64,000 nucleotides of DNA, from positions 347,181-411,180 of the forward strand of contig NZ_QXTJ01000015.1 in the NCBI RefSeq assembly GCF_003605735.1. The letters are read 5' to 3'. This DNA comes from Pseudomonas sp. LS-2. Lineage in GTDB: Bacteria; Pseudomonadota; Gammaproteobacteria; Pseudomonadales; Pseudomonadaceae. Below the pieces are notes generated by a model. The model worked only from the letters and a program-made list of their open reading frames with translations. It did no database searches and was not told the DNA's origin. Below are positions 1-9,990 of this stretch, piece after piece. A program made the position numbers and the translations under genes. How positions within the stretch are numbered: position 1 is the stretch's first letter; each line of letters starts with the position of its first letter.

Positions 1-672
1 GCGCTGAACGGCTACGGCGCCCGCAAACCGGTGCAACTGTCTGGCGGCCAGCGCCAGCGTGTGGCCCTCGCCCGCGCCCTGGTCAATCGCCCACGTGTGC
101 TGCTGCTGGACGAGCCGCTCGGCGCACTCGACCTGAAACTGCGCGAACAGATGCAAAGCGAGTTGAAGAAACTCCAGCGCCAGTTGGGCATCACCTTTAT
201 TTTCGTCACCCACGATCAGACCGAAGCGCTGTCGATGTCTGACCGCGTCGCGGTGTTCAACAAGGGTCGTATCGAACAGGTCGACACCCCGCGCAACCTG
301 TACATGAAACCGGCGACCACGTTCGTTGCCGAGTTCGTTGGCACCTCCAACGTGCTGCGCGGCGAACTGGCGCAACAGTTGAGCGGCAACCCGAGCGCAT
401 TTTCGATTCGTCCTGAACACATTCGCTTCGCCGAGGGTCCTGCGCGAAGCCACGAAATCGAAGTCAGCGGCTTGCTGCACGACATTCAATATCAGGGCAG
501 CGCCACCCGCTACGAGCTGAGACTGGACAACGGCCAGACGCTCAGCGTCAGCCAGGCCAACACACAATGGCTGGACACCAGCGCCCAGCACCAGACCGGC
601 CAGCGCATTACCGCACGGTGGGCGCGCGAGGCAATGATTCCACTCGCCGACGCCGTTGCCGAGGCCCATTGA
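1..672 (+). CDS. Polyamine-type ABC transporter ATP-binding protein (5' partial)
   Basis: This is the cytoplasmic ATPase of an importer of the spermidine/putrescine class. The reading frame is open from the first base, so the start and the Walker A loop lie outside the window. About 223 codons remain of a family that usually has 350-380. Visible are the ABC signature LSGGQRQR at the start, Walker [13 protein letters not shown], the switch histidine in FVTHDQTEA, and a C-terminal TOBE-like region from about residue 130 of the visible part. It ends one base before the first permease gene, so the genes are co-transcribed. Substrate assignment rests on the two PotB/PotC-type permeases and the adjacent aminoaldehyde dehydrogenase. 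No solute-binding protein is visible here; it may lie upstream. Confidence 0.93.
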   Translation, partial: ALNGYGARKPVQLSGGQRQRVALARALVNRPRVLLLDEPLGALDLKLREQMQSELKKLQRQLGITFIFVTHDQTEALSMSDRVAVFNKGRIEQVDTPRNLYMKPATTFVAEFVGTSNVLRGELAQQLSGNPSAFSIRPEHIRFAEGPARSHEIEVSGLLHDIQYQGSATRYELRLDNGQTLSVSQANTQWLDTSAQHQTGQRITARWAREAMIPLADAVAEAH

Positions 673-673
673 G

Positions 674-1624
674 ATGAGCCAGACACTCGCCCACTCGGCG
701 CCGGTATCAGGACAATCGCCGTTGCGGCGCTTCTCCAATGTGCTGTATCGACGGCCGAATCTCTACCTCTCGCTGCTGCTGATTCCACCCCTTCTGTGGT
801 TCGGCGCGATCTATCTCGGCTCGCTGCTGACGTTGCTGTGGCAAGGGTTCTACACCTTCGACGACTTCAGCATGACGGTCACGCCGGACCTGACCCTGAC
901 CAACTTCGCCGCGCTGTTCAGCCCGGCCAATTTCGATGTGATTCAGCGCACGCTGTGCATGGCCATCGCCGTCTCCATCGCCAGCGCCATCGTGGCCTTT
1001 CCCACCGCCTACTACATGGCGCGCTACACCACGGGTAAAACCAAGGCGTTCTTTTATATCGCGGTGATGATGCCGATGTGGGCAAGCTACATCGTCAAGG
1101 CCTACGCCTGGACGCTGCTGCTGGCAAAGGGCGGCGTGGCGCAGTGGTTCGTTCAGCATCTGGGGCTGGATCCGGTGCTGCAGTTGATTCTGGGGATTCC
1201 CGGGGTTGGCGGCAGCACCTTGTCTACCTCGCATCTGGGGCGTTTTCTGGTGTTCGTCTACATCTGGCTGCCGTTCATGATCCTGCCGATTCAAGCCTCG
1301 CTGGAACGCCTGCCGCCATCGCTGCTGCAAGCCTCCGCCGACCTCGGCGCCAAACCTCGGCAAACCTTCATGCAGGTGATCCTGCCGCTCTCGGTGCCGG
1401 GCATCGCCGCCGGTTCGATCTTCACCTTTTCACTGACCCTTGGCGATTTCATCGTGCCGCAGTTGATCGGCCCTCCCGGCTACTTCATCGGCAGCATGGT
1501 CTACGCCCAGCAAGGCGCCATCGGCAACATGCCCATGGCGGCTGCATTCACGCTGGTGCCCATCGTGCTGATCGCCATTTACCTGTCCATCGTCAAACGA
1601 CTGGGGGCCTTCGATGCGCTCTAA
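674..1624 (+). CDS. ABC transporter permease, PotB/PotH type
   Basis: This is an inner-membrane permease subunit of the polyamine-type importer, 316 residues. It has an N-terminal membrane helix (about residues 30-60) and a BPD_transp_1 core. The EAA loop that contacts the ATPase is visible near residues 220-245 ([13 protein letters not shown], then [11 protein letters not shown]). The ATG at 674 lies one base after the ATPase stop and gives the family's usual length; an upstream TTG in frame at 656 would overlap the ATPase and is less likely. Its 3' end overlaps the next permease by 11 bases, which indicates translational coupling. Confidence 0.93.
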   Translation: MSQTLAHSAPVSGQSPLRRFSNVLYRRPNLYLSLLLIPPLLWFGAIYLGSLLTLLWQGFYTFDDFSMTVTPDLTLTNFAALFSPANFDVIQRTLCMAIAVSIASAIVAFPTAYYMARYTTGKTKAFFYIAVMMPMWASYIVKAYAWTLLLAKGGVAQWFVQHLGLDPVLQLILGIPGVGGSTLSTSHLGRFLVFVYIWLPFMILPIQASLERLPPSLLQASADLGAKPRQTFMQVILPLSVPGIAAGSIFTFSLTLGDFIVPQLIGPPGYFIGSMVYAQQGAIGNMPMAAAFTLVPIVLIAIYLSIVKRLGAFDAL

Positions 1625-2444
1625 GCCTGCTTTCAAACAAGGCGATCAAGCCTCCTGGGGACTGAAGATCGCTGCATGGGGCGGCCTGGTGTTTCTGCAC
1701 TTCCCGATCCTGATCATCTTCATGTACGCCTTCAACACCGAAGACGCCGCGTTCAGCTTTCCGCCGCAAGGCTTCACATTGAAGTGGCTCAGCGTGGCCT
1801 TCTCGCGGCCGGATGTGCTGGAGTCGATCAAGCTCTCGCTGCAAATTGCCTGCGTCGCGACGTTGATTGCGCTAGTGCTCGGTACGCTGGCGTCGGCAGC
1901 GCTGTATCGACGCGAATTCTTTGGCAAGGACGGCATCTCGTTGATGCTGATCCTGCCGATCGCCCTACCCGGCATCATCACTGGCCTTGCCCTGCTGTCG
2001 GCTTTCAAGACGCTGGGCATCGAGCCGGGCATGTTCACCATCATCGTCGGCCACGCGACCTTCTGCGTGGTGATCGTCTACAACAACGTCATCGCCCGCC
2101 TGCGCCGCACGTCCCACAGTCTGATCGAAGCCTCGATGGACCTCGGTGCCGACGGCTGGCAGACCTTCCGTTACATCATCATGCCCAACCTCGGCTCGGC
2201 GTTGCTGGCCGGCGGCATGCTGGCATTTGCGCTGTCGTTCGACGAAATCATTGTCACGACATTTACCGCTGGCCACGAACGGACCCTGCCGATCTGGCTG
2301 CTCAACCAACTGAGCCGCCCACGGGATGTGCCGGTGACCAACGTCGTCGCGATGCTGGTGATGATCGTGACCATGCTGCCGATTCTCGGCGCCTATTACC
2401 TGACACGCGGCGGTGAAAGCGTGGCTGGCAGTGGCGGGAAGTGA
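1614..2444 (+). CDS. ABC transporter permease, PotC/PotI type
   Basis: This is the second inner-membrane permease of the importer, 276 residues. There are about six hydrophobic segments. The EAA motif appears as [14 protein letters not shown] followed by [13 protein letters not shown]. The start at 1614 lies inside the end of the preceding gene, so the two are translationally coupled. PotB/PotC-type pairs form the heterodimeric channel. With the ATPase and the downstream dehydrogenase, the likely substrate is putrescine, spermidine or a related amine. This is inferred from family and context and is not shown by any substrate residue. Confidence 0.93.
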   Translation: MRSKPAFKQGDQASWGLKIAAWGGLVFLHFPILIIFMYAFNTEDAAFSFPPQGFTLKWLSVAFSRPDVLESIKLSLQIACVATLIALVLGTLASAALYRREFFGKDGISLMLILPIALPGIITGLALLSAFKTLGIEPGMFTIIVGHATFCVVIVYNNVIARLRRTSHSLIEASMDLGADGWQTFRYIIMPNLGSALLAGGMLAFALSFDEIIVTTFTAGHERTLPIWLLNQLSRPRDVPVTNVVAMLVMIVTMLPILGAYYLTRGGESVAGSGGK

Positions 2445-2455
2445 ATACTGAACAC

Positions 2456-2542
2456 TGTAGGAGCGCGCTCGCCCGCGATGGCGATTTGTCTGCACCAGAA
2501 GTGTGGACTGACACAACGCCATCGCGGGCAAGCGCGCTCCTT
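2456..2542 (+). repeat. REP pair (REPIN), GTAGGAGC type
   Basis: This is an imperfect inverted repeat. The left arm begins TGTAGGAGCGCGCTCGCC and runs to GATGGCG; the right arm mirrors it from CGCCATCGCGGGCAAGC to GCGCTCC. The spacer is about 35 bases. It sits in the 128-base gap between the permease and aldehyde dehydrogenase genes, where such elements can stabilise the upstream mRNA end. The same family recurs near 31000 and, as a single arm, near 61835. Confidence 0.85.
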
Positions 2543-2572
2543 CAGGCCTGGCAAACAAAGAGGTCAAAAACG

Positions 2573-3997
2573 ATGCAAACCAAACTGCTGATCAACGGCC
2601 AACTGGTCGCCGGTGAAGGTCCCGCGCAGCCTGTGTTCAACCCTGCGCTGGGCCGGGTGCTGGTAGAAATCGCCGAGGCCACCGAGGCGCAGGTCGATAC
2701 CGCCGTGCGCGCCGCCGATGCTGCCTTTGAAAGCTGGTCGCAGACCGCGCCGAAAGACCGTTCGCTGCTGCTGTTGAAACTGGCCGACGCCATCGATGAA
2801 AACGCCGAGGAACTGGCGAAACTTGAATCGGACAACTGCGGCAAGCCCTATCACGCGGCCTTGAACGACGAGCTTCCGGCGATTGCCGACGTGTTCCGCT
2901 TCTTCGCAGGCGCCAGCCGCTGCATGAGCGGTTCGGCCGCCGGTGAATATCTGCCGGGCCACACCTCAATGATTCGTCGCGATCCGGTAGGCGTGATCGC
3001 CTCGATTGCGCCCTGGAACTACCCACTGATGATGGTCGCCTGGAAAATCGCCCCGGCGCTGGCCGCAGGCAACACCGTGGTGCTCAAGCCGTCTGAGCAA
3101 ACGCCGCTGACCGCCTTGCGTCTGATGGAACTGGCAAGCGACATCTTCCCCGCCGGCGTTCTGAACCTGGTGTTCGGTCGCGGCCAGACCGTCGGCAACC
3201 CGCTGGTGACTCATCCCAAGGTGCGCATGGTCTCGCTGACCGGCTCTATCGCCACCGGTTCTCACATCATTTCCAGCACTGCCGACAGCGTCAAACGCAT
3301 GCACATGGAACTGGGCGGCAAAGCCCCGGTGATCATTTTCGACGACGCCGACATCGACGCAGCGGTCGAAGGCATTCGCACTTTCGGCTTCTATAACGCA
3401 GGGCAGGATTGCACCGCCGCGTGCCGCATCTACGCGCAAAAAGGCATCTACGAACAGTTCGTGCAGAAGCTCGGCGAAGCGGTCAGCAGCATCAAGGTCG
3501 GTCAGCAGGACGATCCTGAAACCGAGCTCGGGCCACTGATCACCGCGCAGCATCGCGACCGCGTAGCAGGCTTCGTCGAGCGCGCCATCGCTCAATCCCA
3601 CACTCGCCTGATCACAGGCGGCAAGGCCATCGAGGGCAACGGTTTCTTCTTTCAGCCAACGGTGATTGCCGACGCGCAACAGGATGACGAGATCGTCCGC
3701 CGAGAAGTGTTCGGCCCAGTGGTGTCGGTGACTCAGTTCGAAGATGAAGCACAGGTGCTGGGCTGGGCCAACGACTCGGATTATGGCCTGGCCTCATCGG
3801 TCTGGACTCAGGACGTCGGCCGTGCGCACCGCCTCTCGGCGCGCCTGCAATACGGCTGCACCTGGGTGAACACACACTTCATGCTGGTCAGCGAAATGCC
3901 CCATGGCGGTCAGAAACTGTCCGGCTATGGCAAGGACATGTCCATGTACGGGCTGGAGGATTACACCACTGTGCGCCATGTGATGTTCAAGCATTGA
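2573..3997 (+). CDS. patD: Aldehyde dehydrogenase, gamma-aminobutyraldehyde type (PatD-like)
   Basis: This NAD(P)+-dependent dehydrogenase is 474 residues long, the length of PatD/YdcW, which oxidises 4-aminobutanal to GABA in putrescine breakdown. Visible motifs are the substrate/cofactor segment [19 protein letters not shown], the glycine motif around SLTGSIATG, the general-base Glu at about 246 in MELGGKAP, and the nucleophilic Cys at about 280 in [11 protein letters not shown] chose the ATG at 2573 because the product then begins like the family; an in-frame start at 2441 would translate a REP element. It follows a polyamine-type transporter, which supports the assignment, but related betaine-aldehyde dehydrogenases share these motifs. 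Confidence 0.85.
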   Translation: MQTKLLINGQLVAGEGPAQPVFNPALGRVLVEIAEATEAQVDTAVRAADAAFESWSQTAPKDRSLLLLKLADAIDENAEELAKLESDNCGKPYHAALNDELPAIADVFRFFAGASRCMSGSAAGEYLPGHTSMIRRDPVGVIASIAPWNYPLMMVAWKIAPALAAGNTVVLKPSEQTPLTALRLMELASDIFPAGVLNLVFGRGQTVGNPLVTHPKVRMVSLTGSIATGSHIISSTADSVKRMHMELGGKAPVIIFDDADIDAAVEGIRTFGFYNAGQDCTAACRIYAQKGIYEQFVQKLGEAVSSIKVGQQDDPETELGPLITAQHRDRVAGFVERAIAQSHTRLITGGKAIEGNGFFFQPTVIADAQQDDEIVRREVFGPVVSVTQFEDEAQVLGWANDSDYGLASSVWTQDVGRAHRLSARLQYGCTWVNTHFMLVSEMPHGGQKLSGYGKDMSMYGLEDYTTVRHVMFKH

Positions 3998-4065
3998 GAT
4001 GCGTTAGCCGCGCCCGACACCACCGCGGATAAATCCGCTCCCGCAGGGGAACTGCTTTGCGGTTT

Positions 4066-4166
4066 GATCGTTCCCACGCTCTGCGTGGGCATGCATCCAG
4101 TGACGCTCTGCGTCACACGGTGGACGCGGAGCGTCCGGGACGGCGTTACCCCGCGTGGGAACGATC
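4066..4166. repeat. Inverted repeat element, GATCGTTCCCACGC type
   Basis: The outer arms read GATCGTTCCCACGC and GCGTGGGAACGATC. Inside are further small palindromes (CACGCTCTGCGTGG, TGACGCTCTGCGTCA, GGACGCGGAGCGTCC). It is a known kind of dispersed repeat in P. syringae and P. fluorescens genomes. Its forward frame yields a short ORF that should not be called a gene. Part of a degenerate REP arm (ATAAATCCGCTCCCGCAGGGG) lies just before it at about 4029-4049. Confidence 0.85.
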
Positions 4167-4273
4167 ATATTGCCTGTAACGCCGAACTCGCCCACAAAAG
4201 CATCAACGTGTGGGTCAGCGACCTGCTCCGCCATGCCGCAAAAACTGATTAGAATTTGACATCACCACGCAAC

Positions 4274-4337
4274 CCCTGCGAATTTTCATGGTCAACCCAT
4301 TTGACGCTGCTTCGAGATCGCGGGGGCTTTTTTGTCA
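4274..4337 (+). terminator. Terminator-like long-loop hairpin upstream of the hybrid kinase
   Basis: CCCCTGCGA at about 4274 can pair, with one G-U pair, with TCGCGGGGG at about 4318-4326, and CTTTTTTG follows. The loop is about 40 bases, which is long for an intrinsic terminator. A TTGACA lies at 4256-4261. With the repeat at 4066-4166 this accounts for most of the 456-base gap between the dehydrogenase and the kinase. The rest, about 4340-4453, shows no gene I can support and probably carries the kinase leader. Confidence 0.35.
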
Positions 4338-4453
4338 CTCATACGAGTGATACACACCCAAAAGACGATTCGACCACCCTTCAAGTGGATATGAAAGGTG
4401 AGGATTTCCTTCCGGCTCCGCTCATTGATTTCTCCTGACTGGAGCTTGACCCG

Positions 4454-6877
4454 TTGACCAGATATCCGCGCTTCCCCGCAGGTGACAGTGAGGCAGGCCG
4501 AACCATCGCCGGGATCGACTGGGGCTCGACGGCGCTCGGTCCGACGGACCAGTGGCCGGCAGCGCTGAAAATTCATTTGAACCTGATCCTCAATTCTCCC
4601 GAGTCGATGTACCTGCTCTGGGGGCCGGATCTGCTGTTTTTCCACAACGACGCCTACGCCCCGATCCTCGGTCCGCGTGTCGACAAGGCAATGGGCGCGC
4701 GCATGCAAGAGCTGTGGTCGGATGTCTGGGACCAAGTGCAACCCTATGTCGAAAATGCCTTGAGCGGCATCCCTTATGAATGTGAGGACTTGCCGCTGAC
4801 GATGGCGCGCTACGGCGAAATCGAACGCACCTGGTGGTCGTTCACGTTCTCGCCAATGATCGATGAACACAACGACGTGGTCGGCATGTTCTGCGTGACC
4901 AACGAAACCACGAGGCGCGTACTCGACCAGCGTGCGCTTAGAGCCAGTGAACAGCGCCGCCTGGATCTGATCGCCGACCTGGAACGTCAGGTGATCGAGC
5001 GCTCCCACGAACGGGGTCTGACGTGGCAGGTGAGCCCCGATCTGCTCTCGGTGATGACCGCTGACCTGCACTTCGAGACCAGCAACCCGGCCTGGCGGCT
5101 TGCACTGGGCTGGTCGGAGGAAGAATTGTCGGGCTTTTCGTTCGCAGACCTTCTACACCCTGATGACACCGCCCGCAGTCAGCATGCCCTGAGTGCGCTG
5201 GCGAAAAATCATCCTGTGCTGAATCTGGAGAATCGATACCGACGCAAGGATGGCAGCTATCGCTGGCTGTCCTGGGTCGCCGTTCCGGAAGGCGGGAAGA
5301 TGTACTGCAGCGCCCGAGACATCACCAGTGAAAAGCAGCAGGCAGAGGAACTGGCAGCCAAGACCGCCGAGCTGAACTGCCTCTGGGACATCTCGCCGGA
5401 TTTGCTGACGATGGTGGACTTCAAAGGTATCTTTTTGCAGATCAACCCCGCGTTTACCACCATTCTCGGTTATCAGCCTGCCGATCTGATCGGCAGGCAT
5501 GTGCTCGACCTCGCTCATCCCGAGGACGTCGCGGCCACCGAAGCCGCTCTCGACCATACCCTGCATGACGCATTGCCGCTGTTTGAAAACCGCTATCGGC
5601 ACAAGGATGGCAGTTATCGGTGGATAGGCTGGACGGCCGCCGCCGACAACGGGGTGATTTTCGCCCTTGGCAAACACATGACCGCTGAAAAGGAGCGCTC
5701 AGAGGCGCTTCGCACCGCCGAGGAAGCGCTGCGTCAGGCGCAGAAGATGGAAGCGGTCGGGCAGCTCACTGGCGGTCTGGCCCATGACTTCAACAATTTG
5801 CTGATGGGCGTCAGTGGCAACATCGAGCTGCTGAAAAACCGGGTGGCCAAAGGTCGCACCGAGGACCTGGGTCGCTTCATCAACGCCTCACTCGAAGGTT
5901 TGCGCCGGGCCGCGGCGTTGACCCATCGGCTGTTGGCATTTTCCCGTCGGCAGACACTCGATCCGAAACCCACCGATGTCGACCAACTTGTCGACGGCAT
6001 GGCCGAATTGATCCGTCGAACGGTCGGTCCCTCCATCGCCATGGACGTCATCGGGACGCGGGGGTTGTGGCCGACGCTGGTGGACCCGCATCAACTGGAA
6101 AACTCGCTGCTCAATCTGTGTCTGAACGCGCGGGATGCGATGCCCGATGGCGGGCAATTGTTGATCGAGAGCAGCAACAAGCTTCTGGAAGTCGATGACG
6201 CCCAAGAGTTCGAGCTGCCCGCAGGCGCCTATGTCGCGTTGTGCGTCAGCGACAACGGCACGGGAATGAGCAGCGAGGTGGTCAAGCGCGCCTTCGATCC
6301 GTTCTTCACCACCAAACCTATCGGCATGGGCACCGGACTCGGCTTGTCGATGATCTACGGTTTTGCACGCCAATCCGGCGGCAGCGTGCACATACATTCC
6401 ACGCCAGGACGAGGGTCAGAGGTGTGCATCTATTTGCCCGCCTATACCGAAACGGTCATGTCCCCCGCCAGCGAACCGGTCAGGTCCGAACCGCTCGACC
6501 ATGTGGCCGGTGGCGAGACAGTGCTGGTAGTCGATGATGAGCCGTCGGTGCGAGCTTTGATGGCGGAAGTGCTGACCGATCAGGGCTATCGGGTGCTGGA
6601 AGCCGAGACCGGTGCCGTGGCCCTGCAAATCCTGCAGACGCGACAGACCATAGACCTGTTGCTGTCTGACGTTGGGCTGCCTGGCGGTATGAACGGCCGA
6701 CAACTCGCCGATGCCGCACGCTCGTTGCGACCCGGACTCAAGGTGCTGTTCGTGACGGGTTATGCGGAGAACGCCGCGCTGGGCAGCGGCCGCCTTGATC
6801 CGGGCATGCACGTGCTGACCAAACCGTTTTCGATTCCGACGCTCACTGAGCGGGTCAAGGGGTTGCTGGAGGAGTGA
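4454..6877 (+). CDS. PAS-PAS hybrid sensor histidine kinase
   Basis: This 807-residue signalling kinase has no membrane segment, so it is probably cytoplasmic. Order of domains: an N-terminal PAS-like region (about 20-165), two similar PAS/PAC repeats (about 195-295 and 310-415, each ending in a YRxKDGSYRW motif), and a HisKA region with the phospho-acceptor His444 in GGLAHDFNN. An HATPase follows (NLCLNARDAMPDGG, then GTGLGLSM), and then a C-terminal receiver with Asp739 in LLLSDVGLPGG. The start is a TTG at 4454, preceded by GGAG nine bases upstream; the N-terminus then resembles related kinases. No response regulator lies beside it, so the output partner is unknown. Confidence 0.9.
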   Translation: MTRYPRFPAGDSEAGRTIAGIDWGSTALGPTDQWPAALKIHLNLILNSPESMYLLWGPDLLFFHNDAYAPILGPRVDKAMGARMQELWSDVWDQVQPYVENALSGIPYECEDLPLTMARYGEIERTWWSFTFSPMIDEHNDVVGMFCVTNETTRRVLDQRALRASEQRRLDLIADLERQVIERSHERGLTWQVSPDLLSVMTADLHFETSNPAWRLALGWSEEELSGFSFADLLHPDDTARSQHALSALAKNHPVLNLENRYRRKDGSYRWLSWVAVPEGGKMYCSARDITSEKQQAEELAAKTAELNCLWDISPDLLTMVDFKGIFLQINPAFTTILGYQPADLIGRHVLDLAHPEDVAATEAALDHTLHDALPLFENRYRHKDGSYRWIGWTAAADNGVIFALGKHMTAEKERSEALRTAEEALRQAQKMEAVGQLTGGLAHDFNNLLMGVSGNIELLKNRVAKGRTEDLGRFINASLEGLRRAAALTHRLLAFSRRQTLDPKPTDVDQLVDGMAELIRRTVGPSIAMDVIGTRGLWPTLVDPHQLENSLLNLCLNARDAMPDGGQLLIESSNKLLEVDDAQEFELPAGAYVALCVSDNGTGMSSEVVKRAFDPFFTTKPIGMGTGLGLSMIYGFARQSGGSVHIHSTPGRGSEVCIYLPAYTETVMSPASEPVRSEPLDHVAGGETVLVVDDEPSVRALMAEVLTDQGYRVLEAETGAVALQILQTRQTIDLLLSDVGLPGGMNGRQLADAARSLRPGLKVLFVTGYAENAALGSGRLDPGMHVLTKPFSIPTLTERVKGLLEE

Positions 6878-6914
6878 ACGGTTGTTGGCAATGCAACTGA
6901 CTTTTGAGCGAAAC

Positions 6915-6984
6915 CTGTAGCAGCACGGCTTACTGGCGGTAGCGATTTCTATGACGCTACCGCCGGCAAGCCGGACTGCTACAG
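6915..6984. repeat. REP pair, CTGTAGCAG type
   Basis: This is an inverted pair from CTGTAGCAGCACGGC to GCCGGACTGCTACAG with an inner GGCGGTAGC / GCTACCGCC stem. It lies between the convergent ends of the hybrid kinase and the Old Yellow Enzyme gene. It is the second REP family of this window; further copies lie near 11747, 23326, 35691, 49351 and 63881. Confidence 0.85.
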
Positions 6985-7001
6985 GGTTCAGAGTTCGGCA
7001 G

Positions 7002-8108
7002 TCAATCCCGCAAATCCGACTCATGAATCGGCTGATCACGGTGCGTCGCTCGCTGATACTGTGCGGGCCAGACGGCTTTGCGCCCCCCCAGGTCATCGTC
7101 GGCGTGCAGCGGCCAATATGGATCGCGGAGCAACTCACGGGCCAGCAGGATCAGATCGGCCTGCTTGGTGCGCAGGATGTGTTCGGCCTGCGCTGGCTCG
7201 GTGATCATGCCCACGGTACCAGTGGCGATACCCGATTCCATTTTCACCCGCTCAGCGAAACGCGTCTGATACCCCGGTCCAACCGGGATTTCCGCATTGG
7301 CTGCAGTCCCGCCTGACGACACGTCGATCAGATCCACACCCAACGCTTTCAGGCGTTTGGCGAGCTCGACAGTTTCGTCAGGGTTCCAGCCATCCTCCAC
7401 CCAGTCGGTTGCCGACACACGCACGAACAGCGGCAGCTCTTCGGGCCACACGTCGCGTACGGCCTTGGTGATTTCCAGTGTCAGACGAATGCGGTTTTCG
7501 AACGAGCCGCCGTACTGATCACGGCGCTGGTTGCTCAACGGCGACAGAAACTGATGCAGCAGATAACCGTGGGCGGCATGGATTTCGACCACTTTGAAAC
7601 CTGCGGTCAATGCACGCTTGGCGGCATCGACGAACGCCTGAATGACGGTCTGGATCTGGTCTTCTTCCAGCGGCACAGGTGGGGTGTGCTGCGGGTCAAA
7701 GGCGATCTTCGAGGGGCCCCACGGAATCCATCCGCCATCTTCCGGCTTGATGCTGCCGTGCTTGCCAAGCCATGGGCGCCAGGTGCTGGCCTTGCGACCG
7801 GCATGGGCCAGTTGAATCCCGGCAATTGCGCCCTGCGCGGTGATGAACCGGGTAATGCGTTGCAGCGGTTCAATCTGGTCGTCGTTCCAGATGCCGAGGT
7901 CCTCCGGGGTGATGCGACCGTCCCGAGTCACCGCAGCCGCTTCGGTGAAAATCAGCCCGGCGCCCCCGACCGCACGACTGCCCAGATGGACCAGATGCCA
8001 GTCATTGGCCAGGCCGTCGACGCAGGAGTATTGGCACATCGGCGATACCGCGATGCGGTTGCGAAAGGTCAGTTGGCGAAGGGTGTAAGGTTCAAGCAGC
8101 AGGCTCAT
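7002..8108 (-). CDS. NADH:flavin oxidoreductase, Old Yellow Enzyme family (NamA/YqjM/XenA-like)
   Basis: This is an FMN-dependent ene-reductase of 368 residues that reduces activated C=C bonds or nitro-compounds with NAD(P)H. The N-terminus (LFRNRIAVSPMCQYSC-like) carries the Cys typical of the YqjM/XenA subgroup. Also visible are the substrate-binding pair in QLAHAGRKAS, the AHGYLLHQFLSPLSNQR signature near residues 180-200, and a phosphate-binding GMITEPAQAEHIL segment near the C-terminus. I prefer the ATG at 8108 because AGAGG lies just upstream; a GTG two codons earlier would overlap that ribosome site. The physiological substrate cannot be told from sequence. Confidence 0.9.
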   Translation of the reverse strand: MSLLLEPYTLRQLTFRNRIAVSPMCQYSCVDGLANDWHLVHLGSRAVGGAGLIFTEAAAVTRDGRITPEDLGIWNDDQIEPLQRITRFITAQGAIAGIQLAHAGRKASTWRPWLGKHGSIKPEDGGWIPWGPSKIAFDPQHTPPVPLEEDQIQTVIQAFVDAAKRALTAGFKVVEIHAAHGYLLHQFLSPLSNQRRDQYGGSFENRIRLTLEITKAVRDVWPEELPLFVRVSATDWVEDGWNPDETVELAKRLKALGVDLIDVSSGGTAANAEIPVGPGYQTRFAERVKMESGIATGTVGMITEPAQAEHILRTKQADLILLARELLRDPYWPLHADDDLGGRKAVWPAQYQRATHRDQPIHESDLRD

Positions 8109-8210
8109 GGTCACCTCTCAAGTCGACTTTAAGGTCCTTTCATTCTGAACCTTGAGACTAGTCGACAACCCGAGAGAAGCTGAGGTTCCTGCTGCGCGGC
8201 ACTGCCCTGG

Positions 8211-9926
8211 TCAGCGCGGCGAAATGTGCGCCACCATCAGTTGCACGGTCTCGTTGCCACGGAACTCGTTCAGGTCCAGCTTGTATGCCAGTTCGACCCA
8301 ACGAATGCCCGGATTGGGCCAGACGTCTCGGTCGATGCTGAAGGCAATGCCATCGAGCTTCACCGTGCCGCACTCGGTCTTGAGGACCATCTTCAGATGC
8401 CGTTCGCCGACGATGCGCTGCTCTACCAACTGAAACACCCCATGAAACAGCGGCTCCGGGAAGTGCTGCCCCCAAGGCCCGGCATTGCGCAGCGCGCGCG
8501 CCAGCTCCAGATGAAACTCTTCGACCGCCAGGGAGCCATCCGACAGCAGGCGACCGGTCAAGTCCTCTTCCTTCAACTGGCGCCGCACTTCGACATCGAA
8601 TGCCTCGGCGAACGCCGGGAAGTTCGCTTGCGGCAGCGACAATCCGGCCGCCATGGCATGGCCGCCGAACTTGCTGATCAACTCCGGGTGTCTGGCCGCC
8701 ACCGCATCCAGCGCGTCACGAATGTGAAAGCCCGGCACCGAGCGGGCCGAGCCTTTCAGCACACCCTCTCCGGCACTGGCGAACGCGATGGTCGGCCGGT
8801 GGTAACGCTCCTTCAGGCGCGAGGCCAGGATGCCGATCACGCCTTGATGCCATTCGGCTTCGAACAGGCACAGACCGAACGGCATCGACTCGACCGGCAG
8901 GTCCTTGAGTTGGGCCAGGGCTTCGCGCTGCATGCCCTGCTCGATGGACTTGCGATCCTGATTGAGTTCATCGAGCTGCACGGCCATTTCCCGCGCCAGC
9001 GTTTCGTCATCACAGAGCAGGCATTCGATGCCCAGACTCATGTCATCCAGACGACCCGCCGCGTTCAGCCGCGGCCCCAGAATGAACCCCAGATCGGTAG
9101 AGGTAATCCGCGAAGGCTCCCGGCGGGCGACTTCCAGAATGGCGCGCAGGCCAGGACGCGCACGACCGGCCCGGATACGCATCAGGCCCTGGTGCACGAG
9201 GATACGGTTGTTGGCATCCAGCGGCACCACGTCGGCAACACTGCCAAGCGCCACCAGGTCGAGCAACTCGCCGAGGTTCGGCTGAGCCCGGCCATTGGCC
9301 TCGAACCAGCCAATCTCACGCAAACGGGCGCGCAAGGCCATCAACACGTAGAACATCACGCCGACCCCAGCCAGCGCCTTGCTCGGGAACGTGCAGCCAG
9401 GCTGGTTGGGGTTGACGATGGCGTCGGCAGCAGGCAACTCGTTACCCGGCAAGTGGTGGTCGGTGACCAGCACCTGCAGACCCGCGGCCTTGGCAGCGGC
9501 GACGCCCTCGACACTGGAAATGCCGTTATCCACGGTCATCAACAGCTCGGGCTGGCGCTCAAGGGCGACCTGGACGATTTCCGGCGTCAGGCCATAACCG
9601 TACTCGAAGCGGTTCGGCACCAGATAATCGACGTGAGCGGCGCCCAACAGGCGCAAACCGAGCACGCCAACCGTACTGGCGGTCGCGCCATCGGCATCGA
9701 AATCGCCGACGATGAGAATGCGCTGGCGTTGCTGCAAGGCGGTCACCAGCAAGTCCACCGCCGCTTCGATGCCCTTGAGTTGCTGATACGGAATCAGCCG
9801 CGCCAGCCCCTTGTCCAGCTCATCCTGCGACACCACACCGCGCGCAGCGTACAGGCGGGTCAGCAAAGGCGGCAGATCGCCAAGAAAAGGCAGGGTGTCG
9901 GGCAACTGGCGTGGTTCGATGCGCAT
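8211..9926 (-). CDS. recJ: Single-stranded-DNA-specific exonuclease RecJ
   Basis: RecJ degrades single-stranded DNA 5' to 3' in RecF-pathway recombination and repair. The 571-residue protein has the normal length. DHH-family metal motifs are clear: VGDFDADGATAS (about residues 75-86) and VTDHHLPG (about 155). NPNQPGCTFPSKALAGVGV and the GPRLNAAGRLDDM segment (about 285) follow, and a DHHA1 motif with GGHAMAAG lies near 430. It is followed on the same strand by the OYE gene and preceded by yaeQ, an arrangement also found in P. aeruginosa as I recall it. Confidence 0.97.
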   Translation of the reverse strand: MRIEPRQLPDTLPFLGDLPPLLTRLYAARGVVSQDELDKGLARLIPYQQLKGIEAAVDLLVTALQQRQRILIVGDFDADGATASTVGVLGLRLLGAAHVDYLVPNRFEYGYGLTPEIVQVALERQPELLMTVDNGISSVEGVAAAKAAGLQVLVTDHHLPGNELPAADAIVNPNQPGCTFPSKALAGVGVMFYVLMALRARLREIGWFEANGRAQPNLGELLDLVALGSVADVVPLDANNRILVHQGLMRIRAGRARPGLRAILEVARREPSRITSTDLGFILGPRLNAAGRLDDMSLGIECLLCDDETLAREMAVQLDELNQDRKSIEQGMQREALAQLKDLPVESMPFGLCLFEAEWHQGVIGILASRLKERYHRPTIAFASAGEGVLKGSARSVPGFHIRDALDAVAARHPELISKFGGHAMAAGLSLPQANFPAFAEAFDVEVRRQLKEEDLTGRLLSDGSLAVEEFHLELARALRNAGPWGQHFPEPLFHGVFQLVEQRIVGERHLKMVLKTECGTVKLDGIAFSIDRDVWPNPGIRWVELAYKLDLNEFRGNETVQLMVAHISPR

Positions 9927-9990
9927 TCGGGTTCCGCTGATGTTCTTCTGTTGGAGCTGATTGAAGCGTTGCGTTCAGAGCCTTCGGCGA

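Noticed and set aside
4064..4252. Short ORF over the GATCGTTCCCACGC repeat
   Set aside because: The frame is made by the dispersed repeat, and similar spurious ORFs recur wherever the repeat occurs.
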